From NCBI GenBank assembly GCA_903886275.1, contig CAISLN010000108.1, forward strand, positions 1 to 39,129: 39,129 bases of DNA, read 5' to 3'. The DNA is from an uncultured beta proteobacterium. Lineage in GTDB: Bacteria; Pseudomonadota; Gammaproteobacteria; Burkholderiales; Burkholderiaceae_C. Below the pieces are notes generated by a model that made no database searches, had not been told where the DNA came from, and worked only from the letters and a program-made list of their open reading frames with translations. The position numbers and the translations under genes were made by a program. This document shows, piece by piece, positions 19,504 through 28,479 of the stretch; the stretch's first letter is position 1, and the number at the start of each line of letters is the position of its first letter.

Positions 19504-20805
19504 ATGCTGCTCGACTCCGACACCCAGCTCAACCAGAAGAGCTATTACGAGGCCAGCGTGCAGCGCGACCCGGCAGGTGCGCCGCTGCAGGAAGCCACCA
19601 GCGCCGATGTGCTGGTGGTGGGCGCGGGCTATGCCGGCCTGTCGGCGGCGATTGAGCTGGCGCAGCGCGGCTACCGCGTGGTGGTGCTGGAAGCGGACCG
19701 CATTTGCAGCGGTGCGTCGGGGCGCAACGGCGGCCAGGCCATCGTCGGCTACGCCAGCGGCCAGGAGCCGTTTGAGCAGCAGTTGGGCCCGCAAGACGCA
19801 AGGCGGGCCTGGGACCTGTCGGTAGAGTCTATGGACCTGCTCGATGCACGCATTGCGCAGTGGAAGATCGACTGTGACCAGGTGTCGGGCTACCTCTATG
19901 TGGCCGACTCGCCGCGCAAGGCCCGCGCGCTGGAGGCCGACATGCAGGCCATGGAGCGCGACTACGGCTTGCAGGTGGACTTTCGCACCGGGGCCGCGGT
20001 GCAGCAGCATATCCAGAGTCCGCGCTATTGCGCCTCTGCCTTTGAGCGCCGCTCGGGCCACCTGCATCCCCTCAAGTTTGGCCTGGGCCTGGCGCGCGCG
20101 GCACGCAGCCTGGGCGTGCGGATTTTTGAGCAGTCGGCGGTACTCGATCTGCAGCGCGGCGCCACGCTTAAGGCGCTCACCGCCCGGGGTTCGGTCACAG
20201 CGCCATGGGGGGTGCTGGCGGGCAACTGCACCCTGGGCGAATACGGTCCACGCGTGGCACCGGAACTGCACAGCCGCATCATGCCGGTGGGAACCTACAT
20301 CATTGGCACGGCTCCATTGGATGCGGGCCTGTGCGAGCGTCTGATCCCCAGCAACGCGGCGGTCTGCGACAACAATTTTGTGCTGGACTATTTCCGCTTC
20401 AGCGCGGACCGGCGCATGCTGTTTGGCGGGCGGGTGAGCTACTCCACCCGCACGCCCAAACGCTTGGGCGCAGTGATGGCCCAACGTATGGCGCAGGTGT
20501 TTCCAGAGCTCGGGGCGGTGCCGGTGGACTATGTCTGGGGTGGCTTTGTGGACATCAGCATGAACCGCGCACCCGACTTCGGCCGGCTTGGCAGCAACCT
20601 GTTTTACCTGCAGGGCTTTAGCGGCCATGGCGTGGCGCTGACCGGCATGGCCGGCAAGGTGGTGGCCGAGGCAGTGGCGGGCCAGGCCGAACGCTTTGAT
20701 GTGTTTGCCCGTCTGCAGCACCGCAAGTTTCCCGGTGGGCCGCTCTTGCGCACCCCCAGTCTGGTGCTGGGCATGGCCTGGCACCAGTTCAAGGACTTGC
20801 TTTAA
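19504..20805 (+). CDS. puuB: Gamma-glutamylputrescine oxidase-type FAD oxidoreductase
   Basis: A 433-residue DadA/glycine-oxidase-fold flavoprotein. The dinucleotide-binding motif is GAGYAGLS (Gly40, 42, 45), followed by the acidic end of the second strand (LEAD) and GASGRNGGQ. E. coli PuuB (426 residues) has the same SYY start and GRNGGQ. PuuB oxidises gamma-glutamylputrescine to gamma-glutamyl-gamma-aminobutyraldehyde, releasing ammonia and H2O2. The start ATG is placed so that the protein begins at MLLDSD; no strong ribosome-binding site is seen, so coupling to the upstream gene may matter. Its TAA overlaps, tail to tail, the TAA of the leftward regulator gene within the 4 bp TTAA at 20802-20805. 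Confidence 0.88.
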   Translation: MLLDSDTQLNQKSYYEASVQRDPAGAPLQEATSADVLVVGAGYAGLSAAIELAQRGYRVVVLEADRICSGASGRNGGQAIVGYASGQEPFEQQLGPQDARRAWDLSVESMDLLDARIAQWKIDCDQVSGYLYVADSPRKARALEADMQAMERDYGLQVDFRTGAAVQQHIQSPRYCASAFERRSGHLHPLKFGLGLARAARSLGVRIFEQSAVLDLQRGATLKALTARGSVTAPWGVLAGNCTLGEYGPRVAPELHSRIMPVGTYIIGTAPLDAGLCERLIPSNAAVCDNNFVLDYFRFSADRRMLFGGRVSYSTRTPKRLGAVMAQRMAQVFPELGAVPVDYVWGGFVDISMNRAPDFGRLGSNLFYLQGFSGHGVALTGMAGKVVAEAVAGQAERFDVFARLQHRKFPGGPLLRTPSLVLGMAWHQFKDLL

Positions 20806-22268
20806 CGCATTCGCGCCAGGTCCGCGCTGATGGCCTTGGCTAGCACCGGGCCGTAGCGCGCAATGTCGGCCAGGGGCGCATAGCCATAGCCGATCACCAG
20901 CCCCTTGACGTCGCTGCGCGCCAGGCAATAGGCGCTCAGGGCCCGCACCGTCAACCCCAAGCTGCCCAAGCGCAGTGCCAGCGCCTTGTCGTCCATGGCT
21001 TGTGGCAGGCGCAGGCACAGGTGCAGACCCTGCTCGGCCCCCGAAATGTAGGCATGCTGGCCCAGGCAGGGTTGCAGCGCCGCCAGCAGGCATTGCCGGC
21101 GCTCGGCATAGCTGTGGCGGGCGCGGCGCAGGGCGCTTGCAAAGTGGCCCAGCTCAATAAATTCGGCCAGCGCCGCCTGCAGCGGCATTTGGCCAGGGCG
21201 GTTGAGGTCGTAATGGGCCTGCTTGAAGCCAGCCACCAGGCGCTTGGGAACCACCAGGTAACCCAGCTTCAGGCCGGGATACAGCACCTTCGAAAAAGAG
21301 CCCATGTAGAACACGCGCTGGTCCAAGTCCAGCCCGGCAAGCGAGGACAGGGGCGGGCCGCTGAAGCGGAACTCGCTGTCGTAGTCGTCCTCCAAGATCC
21401 AGGCGTTATGCGTGGCGGCAATCGTCAGCAGCTGTTGGCGCCGGGGCAGCGACATCACGGCGCCGGTCGGGTATTGGTGCGAGGGCGTGGTGTAAATCAG
21501 GCGCGGCGGCTGCTTTTCATCGGCCGCTGTGGGTGCCATGCCATGCTCGTCCACCGGCACCGGGTGCAGCCGCAGTCCGGTGGCCATGAAGGCCTTGATG
21601 GCGCCCCAATAGGCCGGGTCTTCCAGCCACACGGTGTCGCCATGGTCGCCTAGCAACTGCGCGCACAGCTCAAGAGACTGCTGGGTGCCGCTGGTGATGA
21701 GGACCTGCTCCACCTCCAGCGGCACGCTGCGAAACACGCGCAAATAATCGGCCACGGCGCGGCGCAGCGGGGCGTGGCCACCGGTGTCGCTGTAGTCCAG
21801 CATCTCGGGGTAGGTCATGCGCCAATGCTTGTTCTGCAGACGCTGCCACAGGGCCACCGGGAAGGCGCTGAAATCCGCCGGTCCGGGAGTGAAGGGCTGC
21901 ACCTCCAACTGCGTGGCGCAAAAGGTGGTGGCAAGCGCCGTGCCCCGTTTGGAAAGCTGGGCCTGCGTGCAGGCGCTGTGCGCCTGCTTGTGGTGCACCT
22001 TGGGCAGGCTGTCGTTGACATAGGTGCCGCTGCCGACACGGCTGACCAGATAGCCCTCCACGCTGAGCTGGTTGAGCGCAGCCACCACGGTGTTGCGCGA
22101 TAGCTTGAGGTCTTGCGTGAGTTCGCGACTGGAGGGTAGCCGGTCACCGGCGCATAGCTTGCCGTCGAGCATGGCGCGGCGCATGGCCTCGTACAACTGG
22201 CGGTGCAGCGGCATGTGGTCGCGTTGGCTCAGGCGACCCATTTCGGTGAGTAATAGTTCGGACAGCAT
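20802..22268 (-). CDS. MocR/GabR-type PLP-dependent transcriptional regulator
   Basis: A 488-residue regulator with an N-terminal GntR winged helix (about 15-85, with RLPSSRELTQDLKLSRNTV) fused to a class I aminotransferase-like domain. The PLP lysine is Lys327 in GSFSKVLYPG, and EDDYDSEF is conserved as in GabR. GabR of Bacillus senses GABA with PLP to control gabT; here the neighbours make and use GABA, so the likely role is control of this polyamine/GABA cluster. It is divergent from puuD (112 bp shared upstream region) and convergent with puuB. The start (MLSELLL) gives the usual distance to the winged helix; a longer frame has no support. Confidence 0.9.
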   Translation of the reverse strand: MLSELLLTEMGRLSQRDHMPLHRQLYEAMRRAMLDGKLCAGDRLPSSRELTQDLKLSRNTVVAALNQLSVEGYLVSRVGSGTYVNDSLPKVHHKQAHSACTQAQLSKRGTALATTFCATQLEVQPFTPGPADFSAFPVALWQRLQNKHWRMTYPEMLDYSDTGGHAPLRRAVADYLRVFRSVPLEVEQVLITSGTQQSLELCAQLLGDHGDTVWLEDPAYWGAIKAFMATGLRLHPVPVDEHGMAPTAADEKQPPRLIYTTPSHQYPTGAVMSLPRRQQLLTIAATHNAWILEDDYDSEFRFSGPPLSSLAGLDLDQRVFYMGSFSKVLYPGLKLGYLVVPKRLVAGFKQAHYDLNRPGQMPLQAALAEFIELGHFASALRRARHSYAERRQCLLAALQPCLGQHAYISGAEQGLHLCLRLPQAMDDKALALRLGSLGLTVRALSAYCLARSDVKGLVIGYGYAPLADIARYGPVLAKAISADLARMR

Positions 22269-22380
22269 GGGGGTTCCTGTTTTCCTGGGCGCTCTCAATT
22301 GGCACCCTTGTGCCGCCTCAAATGGCTCCGGACGGTGGCCAATTCTGCAACACAATAGTGCAAAGAACTCGGAGACTGTG
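22269..22380. promoter_or_regulatory. Divergent regulator/puuD control region with inverted repeat
   Basis: This 112-bp space must hold promoters for both the leftward MocR gene and the rightward puuD group. It contains the inverted repeat GGCAC-CCTT-GTGCC at 22301-22314. MocR proteins often bind between their own gene and a divergent target, so this is the first place to look for operators. A GG...GC pair in the repeat is spaced 9 bp, not the 10 needed for sigma-54. GGAG at 22371-22374 is the puuD ribosome-binding site. Confidence 0.5.
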
Positions 22381-23154
22381 ATGAAAATGCCAACCCCTTT
22401 GGTCTGGCTTCCTGCAGATCATCGGCTGCTCGGAAGCGCAGACCAGTCCATGCCTTTTTTGGTGCTGGGCGACAAGTACGCCCGCGCTGTCAAGGTCAAT
22501 GCACAAGCCCAACCGGTATTGTTCCCTCTGGCCGAGGCCGACCAGATCGACGAACTGCTGTCTTTGGTGGATGGCGTGATGCTGACCGGCTCACCGTCGA
22601 ATGTGCACCCGGCACGCTTTGGCGCCAGCCTGGGCAATGCCTGCCTGATGCTCGACGAGGCGCGCGATGACCTGACCCTGCGGCTGGTAAAGGCCTGTCT
22701 GGCGCAGGCGGTTCCCCTGCTGGGCATATGCCGGGGCTTTCAGGAAATCAATGTGGCCCTGGGCGGTACGCTGCACCAAGCGGTGCATGCCCTGCCGCAC
22801 TACCTGGACCACCGCGAGTCGCCCGATGGCGCATACGAGCAGCAATACGGACCCAGCCATGCGGTGCGTTTCGAGATCGGTTCGGCCTTTGCGCGCTGGG
22901 CCAGGGGCGACTTGGCAATGGTGAACTCGGTGCACGGCCAGGGCGTGGACCGCTTGGCACAGGGTTTGCGTGCACTGGGCCATGCGCCCGATGGCCTGGT
23001 GGAAGCCTTCTGGGTGGAGGGTGCCCAGGCCTTTGCCTATGCGGTGCAATGGCACCCGGAATGGAAGGCCTCTGACAATGCATTTTCTGCGGCCCTGTTT
23101 CAAGCCTTTGGCGAAGCCTGCCGCACGCGCCAGACCCAGCGCCTATCTAACTGA
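22381..23154 (+). CDS. puuD: Gamma-glutamyl-gamma-aminobutyrate hydrolase (class I amidotransferase-like)
   Basis: A 257-residue hydrolase that splits gamma-glutamyl-GABA into glutamate and GABA, the last step of the gamma-glutamylated putrescine route. The nucleophile is Cys117 in GICRGFQE, and the His-Glu pair is in QWHPEW (His225, Glu227). GSPSNV and EQQYGPSH are shared with E. coli PuuD (254 residues). The start ATG has GGAG 6 bp upstream. The frame is open far upstream but that part overlaps the regulator's control region. It is followed after 33 bp by the puuA-type gene. Confidence 0.92.
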   Translation: MKMPTPLVWLPADHRLLGSADQSMPFLVLGDKYARAVKVNAQAQPVLFPLAEADQIDELLSLVDGVMLTGSPSNVHPARFGASLGNACLMLDEARDDLTLRLVKACLAQAVPLLGICRGFQEINVALGGTLHQAVHALPHYLDHRESPDGAYEQQYGPSHAVRFEIGSAFARWARGDLAMVNSVHGQGVDRLAQGLRALGHAPDGLVEAFWVEGAQAFAYAVQWHPEWKASDNAFSAALFQAFGEACRTRQTQRLSN

Positions 23155-23187
23155 AAAATTACGCTGCCCAGCAGCAAGGAGAGAGCG

Positions 23188-24555
23188 ATGAACGACAAGA
23201 AGGCAATGACTTTCAACGACCTGGAGCAGTGGCTCAACGAGCGCCGCGTCACCGAGGTGGAGTGCCTGGTGCCCGACTTGACCGGTGTGGCGCGCGGCAA
23301 AATTTTGCCGCGTGGCAAGTTCACCGAAGACCGCGGCATGCGCCTGCCGCAAGGGATTGTGGCGATGGGCGTGACCGGCGAATTCCCCGAGAGCGGCCCC
23401 TATTACGATGTGATTGACCCCACCGACAAGGACATGCAGCTGCGCCCGGACCCCAGCACCGTGCGCATCGTGCCCTGGGCCACCGACCCCACCGCGCAGG
23501 TGATCCACGACTGCTTTGACCACTCGGGAAACTTGGTTCCGTTTGCGCCGCGCAGCGTGTTGCGCCGCGTCTGCGACCTGTTTGCCGCCGAAGGCCTGCA
23601 GCCCATCGTGGCGCCCGAGCTGGAGTTTTACCTCACCGCCCGCAACACCGACCCCAACACCCTGCTCAAACCACCGATTGGCCGCAGCGGCCGCGCCGAG
23701 ACTTCGCGCCAGGCCTATAGCATCGATGCGGTGAACGAGTTCGATCCGCTGTTTGAAGAAATCTACGATTACAGCGACAAGATGGAACTCAATGTGGACA
23801 CGCTGATCCACGAGGTGGGCGCGGGTCAGATGGAAATCAACTTCTTCCACGCCGAGCCCATGGGCCTGGCCGACGAGGTGTTCTTCTTCAAGCGCACCGT
23901 GCGTGAAGCCGCGCTGCGCCACGACATGTATGCCACCTTCATGGCCAAGCCGATTGCCGGCGAGCCGGGCAGCGCCATGCATGTGCACCAGAGTCTGCTC
24001 GATGTGGCCACCGGCAAAAATGTGTTCAGCAACCCGGATGGCACACCGTCTGAGATGTTCATGCACTACATAGGCGGTTTGCAGCGCTACATCCCGGCGG
24101 CCATGGTGCTGGTGGCGCCCTATGTGAACAGCTACCGCCGACTTTCGCGCAATACGGCCGCGCCCATCAACATCGAGTGGGGCTATGACAACCGCACCGT
24201 GGGTATCCGTTCACCGATCTCTTCACCGGCTGCGCGCCGGGTCGAGAACCGCGTGATTGGCGCCGATGCCAACCCCTATGTGGCCATGTCCATGACGCTG
24301 GCCTGCGGCTATCTGGGCATCAAAAACAAGATCAAACCCAAGCCCGAGATGCGCGGTGACGCCTATCTGGCGCCCTATTCGCTGCCGCGCAGCCTGGGCG
24401 AGGCGCTGGACTGGTTGCGCAAGGAGTCCGATTTGCACGAGGTGCTGGGCAAGGAGTTCATCACCGTGTATTCGGAGATCAAGGAGCTCGAATTCGACGA
24501 GTTCATGAAGGTGATTTCGCCCTGGGAGCGCGAGCATTTGCTGCTCCACGTCTAA
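23188..24555 (+). CDS. puuA: Gamma-glutamylpolyamine synthetase (glutamine synthetase fold)
   Basis: A 455-residue glutamine-synthetase-family ligase. The substrate/ATP motif GSAMHVHQS (His265, His267) and APELEFYL are present. In this setting, next to puuD, puuB and a putrescine transaminase, it most likely joins glutamate to putrescine or a related polyamine (PuuA/PauA type) rather than to ammonia. The ATG has AAGGAG at 23176-23181. It lies in a tight group with puuD upstream and spuC downstream (38 bp). Substrate choice among putrescine, cadaverine, spermidine or diaminopropane cannot be told from sequence. Confidence 0.88.
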   Translation: MNDKKAMTFNDLEQWLNERRVTEVECLVPDLTGVARGKILPRGKFTEDRGMRLPQGIVAMGVTGEFPESGPYYDVIDPTDKDMQLRPDPSTVRIVPWATDPTAQVIHDCFDHSGNLVPFAPRSVLRRVCDLFAAEGLQPIVAPELEFYLTARNTDPNTLLKPPIGRSGRAETSRQAYSIDAVNEFDPLFEEIYDYSDKMELNVDTLIHEVGAGQMEINFFHAEPMGLADEVFFFKRTVREAALRHDMYATFMAKPIAGEPGSAMHVHQSLLDVATGKNVFSNPDGTPSEMFMHYIGGLQRYIPAAMVLVAPYVNSYRRLSRNTAAPINIEWGYDNRTVGIRSPISSPAARRVENRVIGADANPYVAMSMTLACGYLGIKNKIKPKPEMRGDAYLAPYSLPRSLGEALDWLRKESDLHEVLGKEFITVYSEIKELEFDEFMKVISPWEREHLLLHV

Positions 24556-24593
24556 GCACCGCATTCACCGATACAGACATTGAGGAAACTTTT

Positions 24594-26051
24594 ATGAGCA
24601 AATCATTCGCCCCCGTGATCGCACCACCGGCCATCGTCAGCCGGGCCCAGGCCATGGACACCAAGGCCATTCAGGCCATGGACAGCGCGCATTACATCCA
24701 TTCCTTCACCGACCATGGTGACCTGGCCACGCGGGGTGCAAGGGTCATGACGCACGCCGAGGGCATTTACGTCTGGGACTCCGAGGGCAAAAAGGTGCTC
24801 GACGGCATGAGCGGCCTGTGGTGTGTCAACGTGGGTTACGGCCGCAAGGAACTGGCCGACGCGGCCTACCAGCAGATGATGACGCTGCCCTACTACAACA
24901 GCTTCTTCCAGACCACCAATATTCCTGCGACCAAACTGGCGGCCAAGCTGGCCTCACTGGCACCGACAGTGGGTGATCGCAGCTTCAACCATGTGTTCTA
25001 TTCCAGCAGCGGCAGCGAGAGCAATGACACCAATGTGCGCATGGTGCGCCGCTACTGGGACCTGCTGGGCCAGCCCCAGCGCAAGACCATCATCGGGCGC
25101 CTCAACGGCTACCACGGCAGCACCATGGCAGGAGCCTCGCTGGGCGGCATGAGCGGCATGCACGCGCAGGGGGATTTGCCCATACCGAACATCACCCACA
25201 TCGACCAGCCCTACTTTTTTGAAAACGGCCTGCCGGGCGAAAGCGAAGACGCCTTTGGTCTGCGCGCGGCCGGTTGGTTGGAGAGCAAAATTTTGGAGAT
25301 CGGTGCCGACAAGGTCGCGGCCTTTATCGGCGAGCCGGTGCAGGGCGCTGGTGGCGTGATCATTCCACCGGCAACCTACTGGCCCGAGATCCAGCGCATC
25401 GTGGACAAGTACGGCATCCTGCTGATCAGCGACGAGGTGATCTGCGCCTTTGGCCGACTGGGCCATTGGTTTGCCTATGAGAAGTTTGGCTACAAGCCCG
25501 ACTTGGTGACCTTTGCCAAGGGCGTGACGAGCGGCTACATCCCCCTGGGCGGTGTGATGGTGGGCAACCGCGTGGCCGAGGTGCTGATCGAAAAGGGCGG
25601 GGAGTTCAACCACGGCTACACCTACAGCGGCCACCCGGTGGCCTGTGCCGTGGCCCTGGCCAATTTGGAGCTGATGGAGCGCGACAACTTGGTGGGCCGC
25701 GTGAAGGACGACATCGGGCCTTACCTGGCCAAGCGCTTTGCCGAACTGAACGATCACCCGCTGGTGGGCCTGGCCGAGACCTGTGGTTTTGCCGCCGGCC
25801 TGGTGCTGGTGAAAGACAAGGCCACCAAGGTCTGCTTTGATGCGGATTTGGGTGTGGGCATGATTTGCCGTGGTCACTGTTTTGGCAATGGGCTCATCAT
25901 GCGCGCCGTGGGTGACCGCATGATCATCGCACCACCTTTGGTCATGACGCATGCGCAGATCGACGAAATGATGGCACTGATCTTGCGCTGTCTGGATTTG
26001 ACTGTCGCAGATTTGCACCATAGAGGGATACTGTCTGCAAACCTGCAATAA
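24594..26051 (+). CDS. spuC: Putrescine/polyamine:pyruvate aminotransferase (class III)
   Basis: A 485-residue PLP-dependent omega-transaminase. The internal-aldimine lysine is Lys309 in TFAKGVTSGY; YSSSGSESND and ISDEVICAFGR are typical of the SpuC group. SpuC converts putrescine and pyruvate into 4-aminobutyraldehyde and alanine, a second entry to GABA that bypasses gamma-glutamylation. The start ATG has GAGGAA upstream. It is the last gene before a strong terminator (26060-26102), so it closes the puuD-puuA-spuC transcript. Other amine substrates are possible. Confidence 0.88.
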   Translation: MSKSFAPVIAPPAIVSRAQAMDTKAIQAMDSAHYIHSFTDHGDLATRGARVMTHAEGIYVWDSEGKKVLDGMSGLWCVNVGYGRKELADAAYQQMMTLPYYNSFFQTTNIPATKLAAKLASLAPTVGDRSFNHVFYSSSGSESNDTNVRMVRRYWDLLGQPQRKTIIGRLNGYHGSTMAGASLGGMSGMHAQGDLPIPNITHIDQPYFFENGLPGESEDAFGLRAAGWLESKILEIGADKVAAFIGEPVQGAGGVIIPPATYWPEIQRIVDKYGILLISDEVICAFGRLGHWFAYEKFGYKPDLVTFAKGVTSGYIPLGGVMVGNRVAEVLIEKGGEFNHGYTYSGHPVACAVALANLELMERDNLVGRVKDDIGPYLAKRFAELNDHPLVGLAETCGFAAGLVLVKDKATKVCFDADLGVGMICRGHCFGNGLIMRAVGDRMIIAPPLVMTHAQIDEMMALILRCLDLTVADLHHRGILSANLQ

Positions 26052-26059
26052 TTTTCAGG

Positions 26060-26102
26060 TGGAAGGCGCATGGGTTATCGCACCCCTGCGCCTTCCATTT
26101 TT
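26060..26102 (+). terminator. Intrinsic terminator between spuC and potF
   Basis: A perfect 11-bp stem (TGGAAGGCGCA with its complement at 26087-26097) has a 16-nt loop and is followed directly by TTTTT. It begins 8 bp after the spuC stop. It should end the upstream transcript and means potF needs its own promoter or read-through. Confidence 0.88.
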
Positions 26103-26125
26103 AAACCCTACGGAGAAACCCTGAT

Positions 26126-27280
26126 ATGAACAAAACCCTTTGGTCCGGTATTTTGGCCACGTTGATGCTTGTCGCCTGTGGCAAGAAAGAGGAAGCACCG
26201 GCGCCCGCTCCTGCGCCGGTGGCAAGCGCGCCAGTGGCCGCTGTGAATGCAGAGGAAAAAGTTCTCAATATCTACAACTGGCCCGACTACATTCCCGAGG
26301 GCATGATTGCCGCCTTCGAGAAAGAGTCTGGCATCAAGGTCAACTACGACACCTTCGAGACCAACGAGGCGCTCAACGCCAAGTTGGTGGCCGGCAACAC
26401 CGGTTACGACATCGTGGTGCCCGGCACCTCGTTTAGCCCTGCGCAAACCGAAGCCGGATTCTTCCAGCCCCTGCAAAAGGACAAGCTCAAGAACTACGCC
26501 AATCTGGACCCGGCCATCATGATGGGGCTGCAAAAGGCCGATCCTGAAAACAAACACCTGGTGCCATGGGCCTGGGGTTTCACCACCGTGGGCATCAACC
26601 GCACCAAGGTTGAAAAGGCCCTGGGCAAGTTGCCCATGCCAGAAAACGCCTGGGACCTGGTGTTCAAGCCCGAGTACACCTCCAAGCTGAAATCCTGCGG
26701 CATTGCCTATCTGGACTCGGCCACCGAAGTGTTTCCACCGGCCCTGCATTACATCGGCAAGGAGGCCTACTCCAATGATACGGTCGACCACAAGGCCGCT
26801 GGCGAGATGCTGGCCAAGGTGCGCAAGGACGTGCGTATTTTTAGCTCCACCATGATCGACGACATTGCCGGCGGCAAGGCCTGCGTGGCCCTGGGCTGGT
26901 CGGGTGATGTGAACATCGCAGCCGCACGCGCTAAGGAAAACGGCTCCAAGGATGTCATCGAAGCGCTGCTGCCCTCTACCGGCGGCCTGATCTTCTATGA
27001 CAGCATGGCCATCACCAAGGATGCCAAGCACCCCTTGAACGCCCATGCCTTTATCGACTTCTACCTGCGCGCCGAAAACGGTGCCCGCATGGCCGATGAG
27101 ATGAGCTACTCCACCGGCAACAAGGCCGCGCTGGAAAAGATGAAGCCTGAAGTGTCTGGCAACAAGACCATCTTCGTGGACTCCGAATACGCCAAGAAAA
27201 TGGTGGCGCCGGGCAAGTTCAGCAACGAAGGCCGCGAAAGCATGGCCAATGCCTACACCGCGTTCAAGAAGGGCAAGTAA
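26126..27280 (+). CDS. potF: Polyamine ABC transporter substrate-binding lipoprotein (PotF/SpuD type)
   Basis: A 384-residue binding protein for putrescine or spermidine. It has a lipoprotein signal: a short basic start, a hydrophobic run and the lipobox LVAC with Cys18. A Pro/Ala-rich linker (about 24-40) then leads to the SBP fold starting with LNIYNWPDYIPEGM, the segment that holds an aromatic ligand residue in PotF/SpuD. E. coli PotF is soluble in the periplasm, so membrane tethering is a difference. ATG has GGAG at 26112-26115. A terminator-like hairpin follows the gene, before potG, which would raise binding protein over transporter. Confidence 0.9.
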   Translation: MNKTLWSGILATLMLVACGKKEEAPAPAPAPVASAPVAAVNAEEKVLNIYNWPDYIPEGMIAAFEKESGIKVNYDTFETNEALNAKLVAGNTGYDIVVPGTSFSPAQTEAGFFQPLQKDKLKNYANLDPAIMMGLQKADPENKHLVPWAWGFTTVGINRTKVEKALGKLPMPENAWDLVFKPEYTSKLKSCGIAYLDSATEVFPPALHYIGKEAYSNDTVDHKAAGEMLAKVRKDVRIFSSTMIDDIAGGKACVALGWSGDVNIAAARAKENGSKDVIEALLPSTGGLIFYDSMAITKDAKHPLNAHAFIDFYLRAENGARMADEMSYSTGNKAALEKMKPEVSGNKTIFVDSEYAKKMVAPGKFSNEGRESMANAYTAFKKGK

Positions 27281-27301
27281 TTTGCCTTTTCGCTGATCAG
27301 G

Positions 27302-27336
27302 GGCTGTTCGTACAAGGGGTATGAACAGCCTTTTTT
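27302..27336 (+). terminator. Terminator-like hairpin between potF and potG
   Basis: GGCTGTTC (27302-27309) pairs with GAACAGCC (27323-27330) around a 13-nt loop, followed by six T residues. The stem is only 8 bp, so partial termination is likely. This would make more potF message than potGHI message, a common way to keep binding protein in excess. Confidence 0.8.
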
Positions 27337-27369
27337 GTTGCCAGAAAAACGAAAAGAACGGAGCACTGC

Positions 27370-28470
27370 ATGTCAGAACCCAAGGGTCAAAACGACTACC
27401 TCGTAACGCAAAAGTTGGTCAAGCGCTTTGATGAAGCGGTGGCGGTGGACGAGGTTTCGCTGTCGGTGCGCAAGGGGGAAATTTTTGCCCTCTTGGGCAG
27501 TTCGGGCTGCGGCAAGTCCACGCTGCTGCGCATGCTGGCCGGATTTGAGTCGCCCACCTCGGGCAAGATTTTGCTGGGCGGGCAGGACGTGGCCAAGCTC
27601 GCGCCCTATGAGCGGCCCATGAACATGATGTTCCAGTCCTATGCGCTGTTTCCGCATTTGGACATCTGGGAGAACATTGCCTTTGGCCTCAAGCGCGAAG
27701 GCCTGCCACGCGACCAGATCAAGAAACGCGTGGGCGAGATGCTCGACCTGGTGCAACTGGCCCCGTTTGCCAAGCGCAAGCCGCACCAGTTGTCGGGTGG
27801 CCAGCAGCAGCGGGTGGCGCTGGCACGCAGCCTGGCCAAAAGGCCTAAGCTGCTGTTGCTGGATGAACCGCTGGGCGCGCTCGATAAGAAGTTGCGCGAG
27901 CAAACCCAATTCGAGCTGGTCAACATCATTGAGGAAGTGGGCGTGACCTGCGTGATGGTGACCCATGACCAGGAAGAGGCCATGACCATGGCCGGGCGCA
28001 TTGCCGTGATGAGCAAGGGCCGCGTGCTGCAGGTGGGCTCGCCCGAAGAGGTGTATGAGTATCCGCATAACCGCTTCGTGGCGGACTTCATTGGCAACGT
28101 CAACCTGTTCGAGGGCACGCTCACGGTGGACCAACCCGACCATTGCGCCATCACCACCGCCGTCGGTGTGGTGGCTGTGGGCCATGGCGTCAGCGGTGCA
28201 CTGAACATGCCGGTGGCGGTGGCGATACGCCCGGAGAAGATCGAGATCAGCAAGACCCGACCGGACGTGAGCGCCAATCTGTTCACCGGACGGGTCAAGG
28301 AAATTGCCTACTTCGGCTCCTACAACACCTACATCGTGATTGCCACCGATGGCAGCCGCATCAAGATCACCGAGGCCAATACCTCGCGCCAGGATCTGAG
28401 TGGCATCACCTGGGATGACGATGTGTTCTTCTGGTGGGGCAGTCGCTCGGCCGTGGTGCTGCGTTCATAG
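27370..28470 (+). CDS. potG: Polyamine ABC transporter ATP-binding protein
   Basis: A 366-residue ATPase of the PotA/PotG class. Walker A is GSSGCGKST (residues 43-51), the Q-loop FQSYALFPH follows, the signature is LSGGQQQRVALA and Walker B is LLLDEPLGALD. A C-terminal TOBE-type domain (about 280-365) ends in FFWWGSRSAVVLRS. The ATG has GGAG shortly upstream. It is followed by potH after 9 bp. Confidence 0.92.
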   Translation: MSEPKGQNDYLVTQKLVKRFDEAVAVDEVSLSVRKGEIFALLGSSGCGKSTLLRMLAGFESPTSGKILLGGQDVAKLAPYERPMNMMFQSYALFPHLDIWENIAFGLKREGLPRDQIKKRVGEMLDLVQLAPFAKRKPHQLSGGQQQRVALARSLAKRPKLLLLDEPLGALDKKLREQTQFELVNIIEEVGVTCVMVTHDQEEAMTMAGRIAVMSKGRVLQVGSPEEVYEYPHNRFVADFIGNVNLFEGTLTVDQPDHCAITTAVGVVAVGHGVSGALNMPVAVAIRPEKIEISKTRPDVSANLFTGRVKEIAYFGSYNTYIVIATDGSRIKITEANTSRQDLSGITWDDDVFFWWGSRSAVVLRS

Positions 28471-28479
28471 GGAGCTACC

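Noticed and set aside
19486..21093. Long leftward open frame opposite puuB
   Set aside because: It overlaps puuB and the end of the regulator gene on both sides and has no domain motifs; a shadow of GC-rich coding sequence.
22300..22314. Sigma-54 promoter before puuD
   Set aside because: TTGGCAC...TGC resembles -24/-12 elements, but GG and GC are separated by 9 bp instead of 10, and no enhancer-binding activator is nearby.
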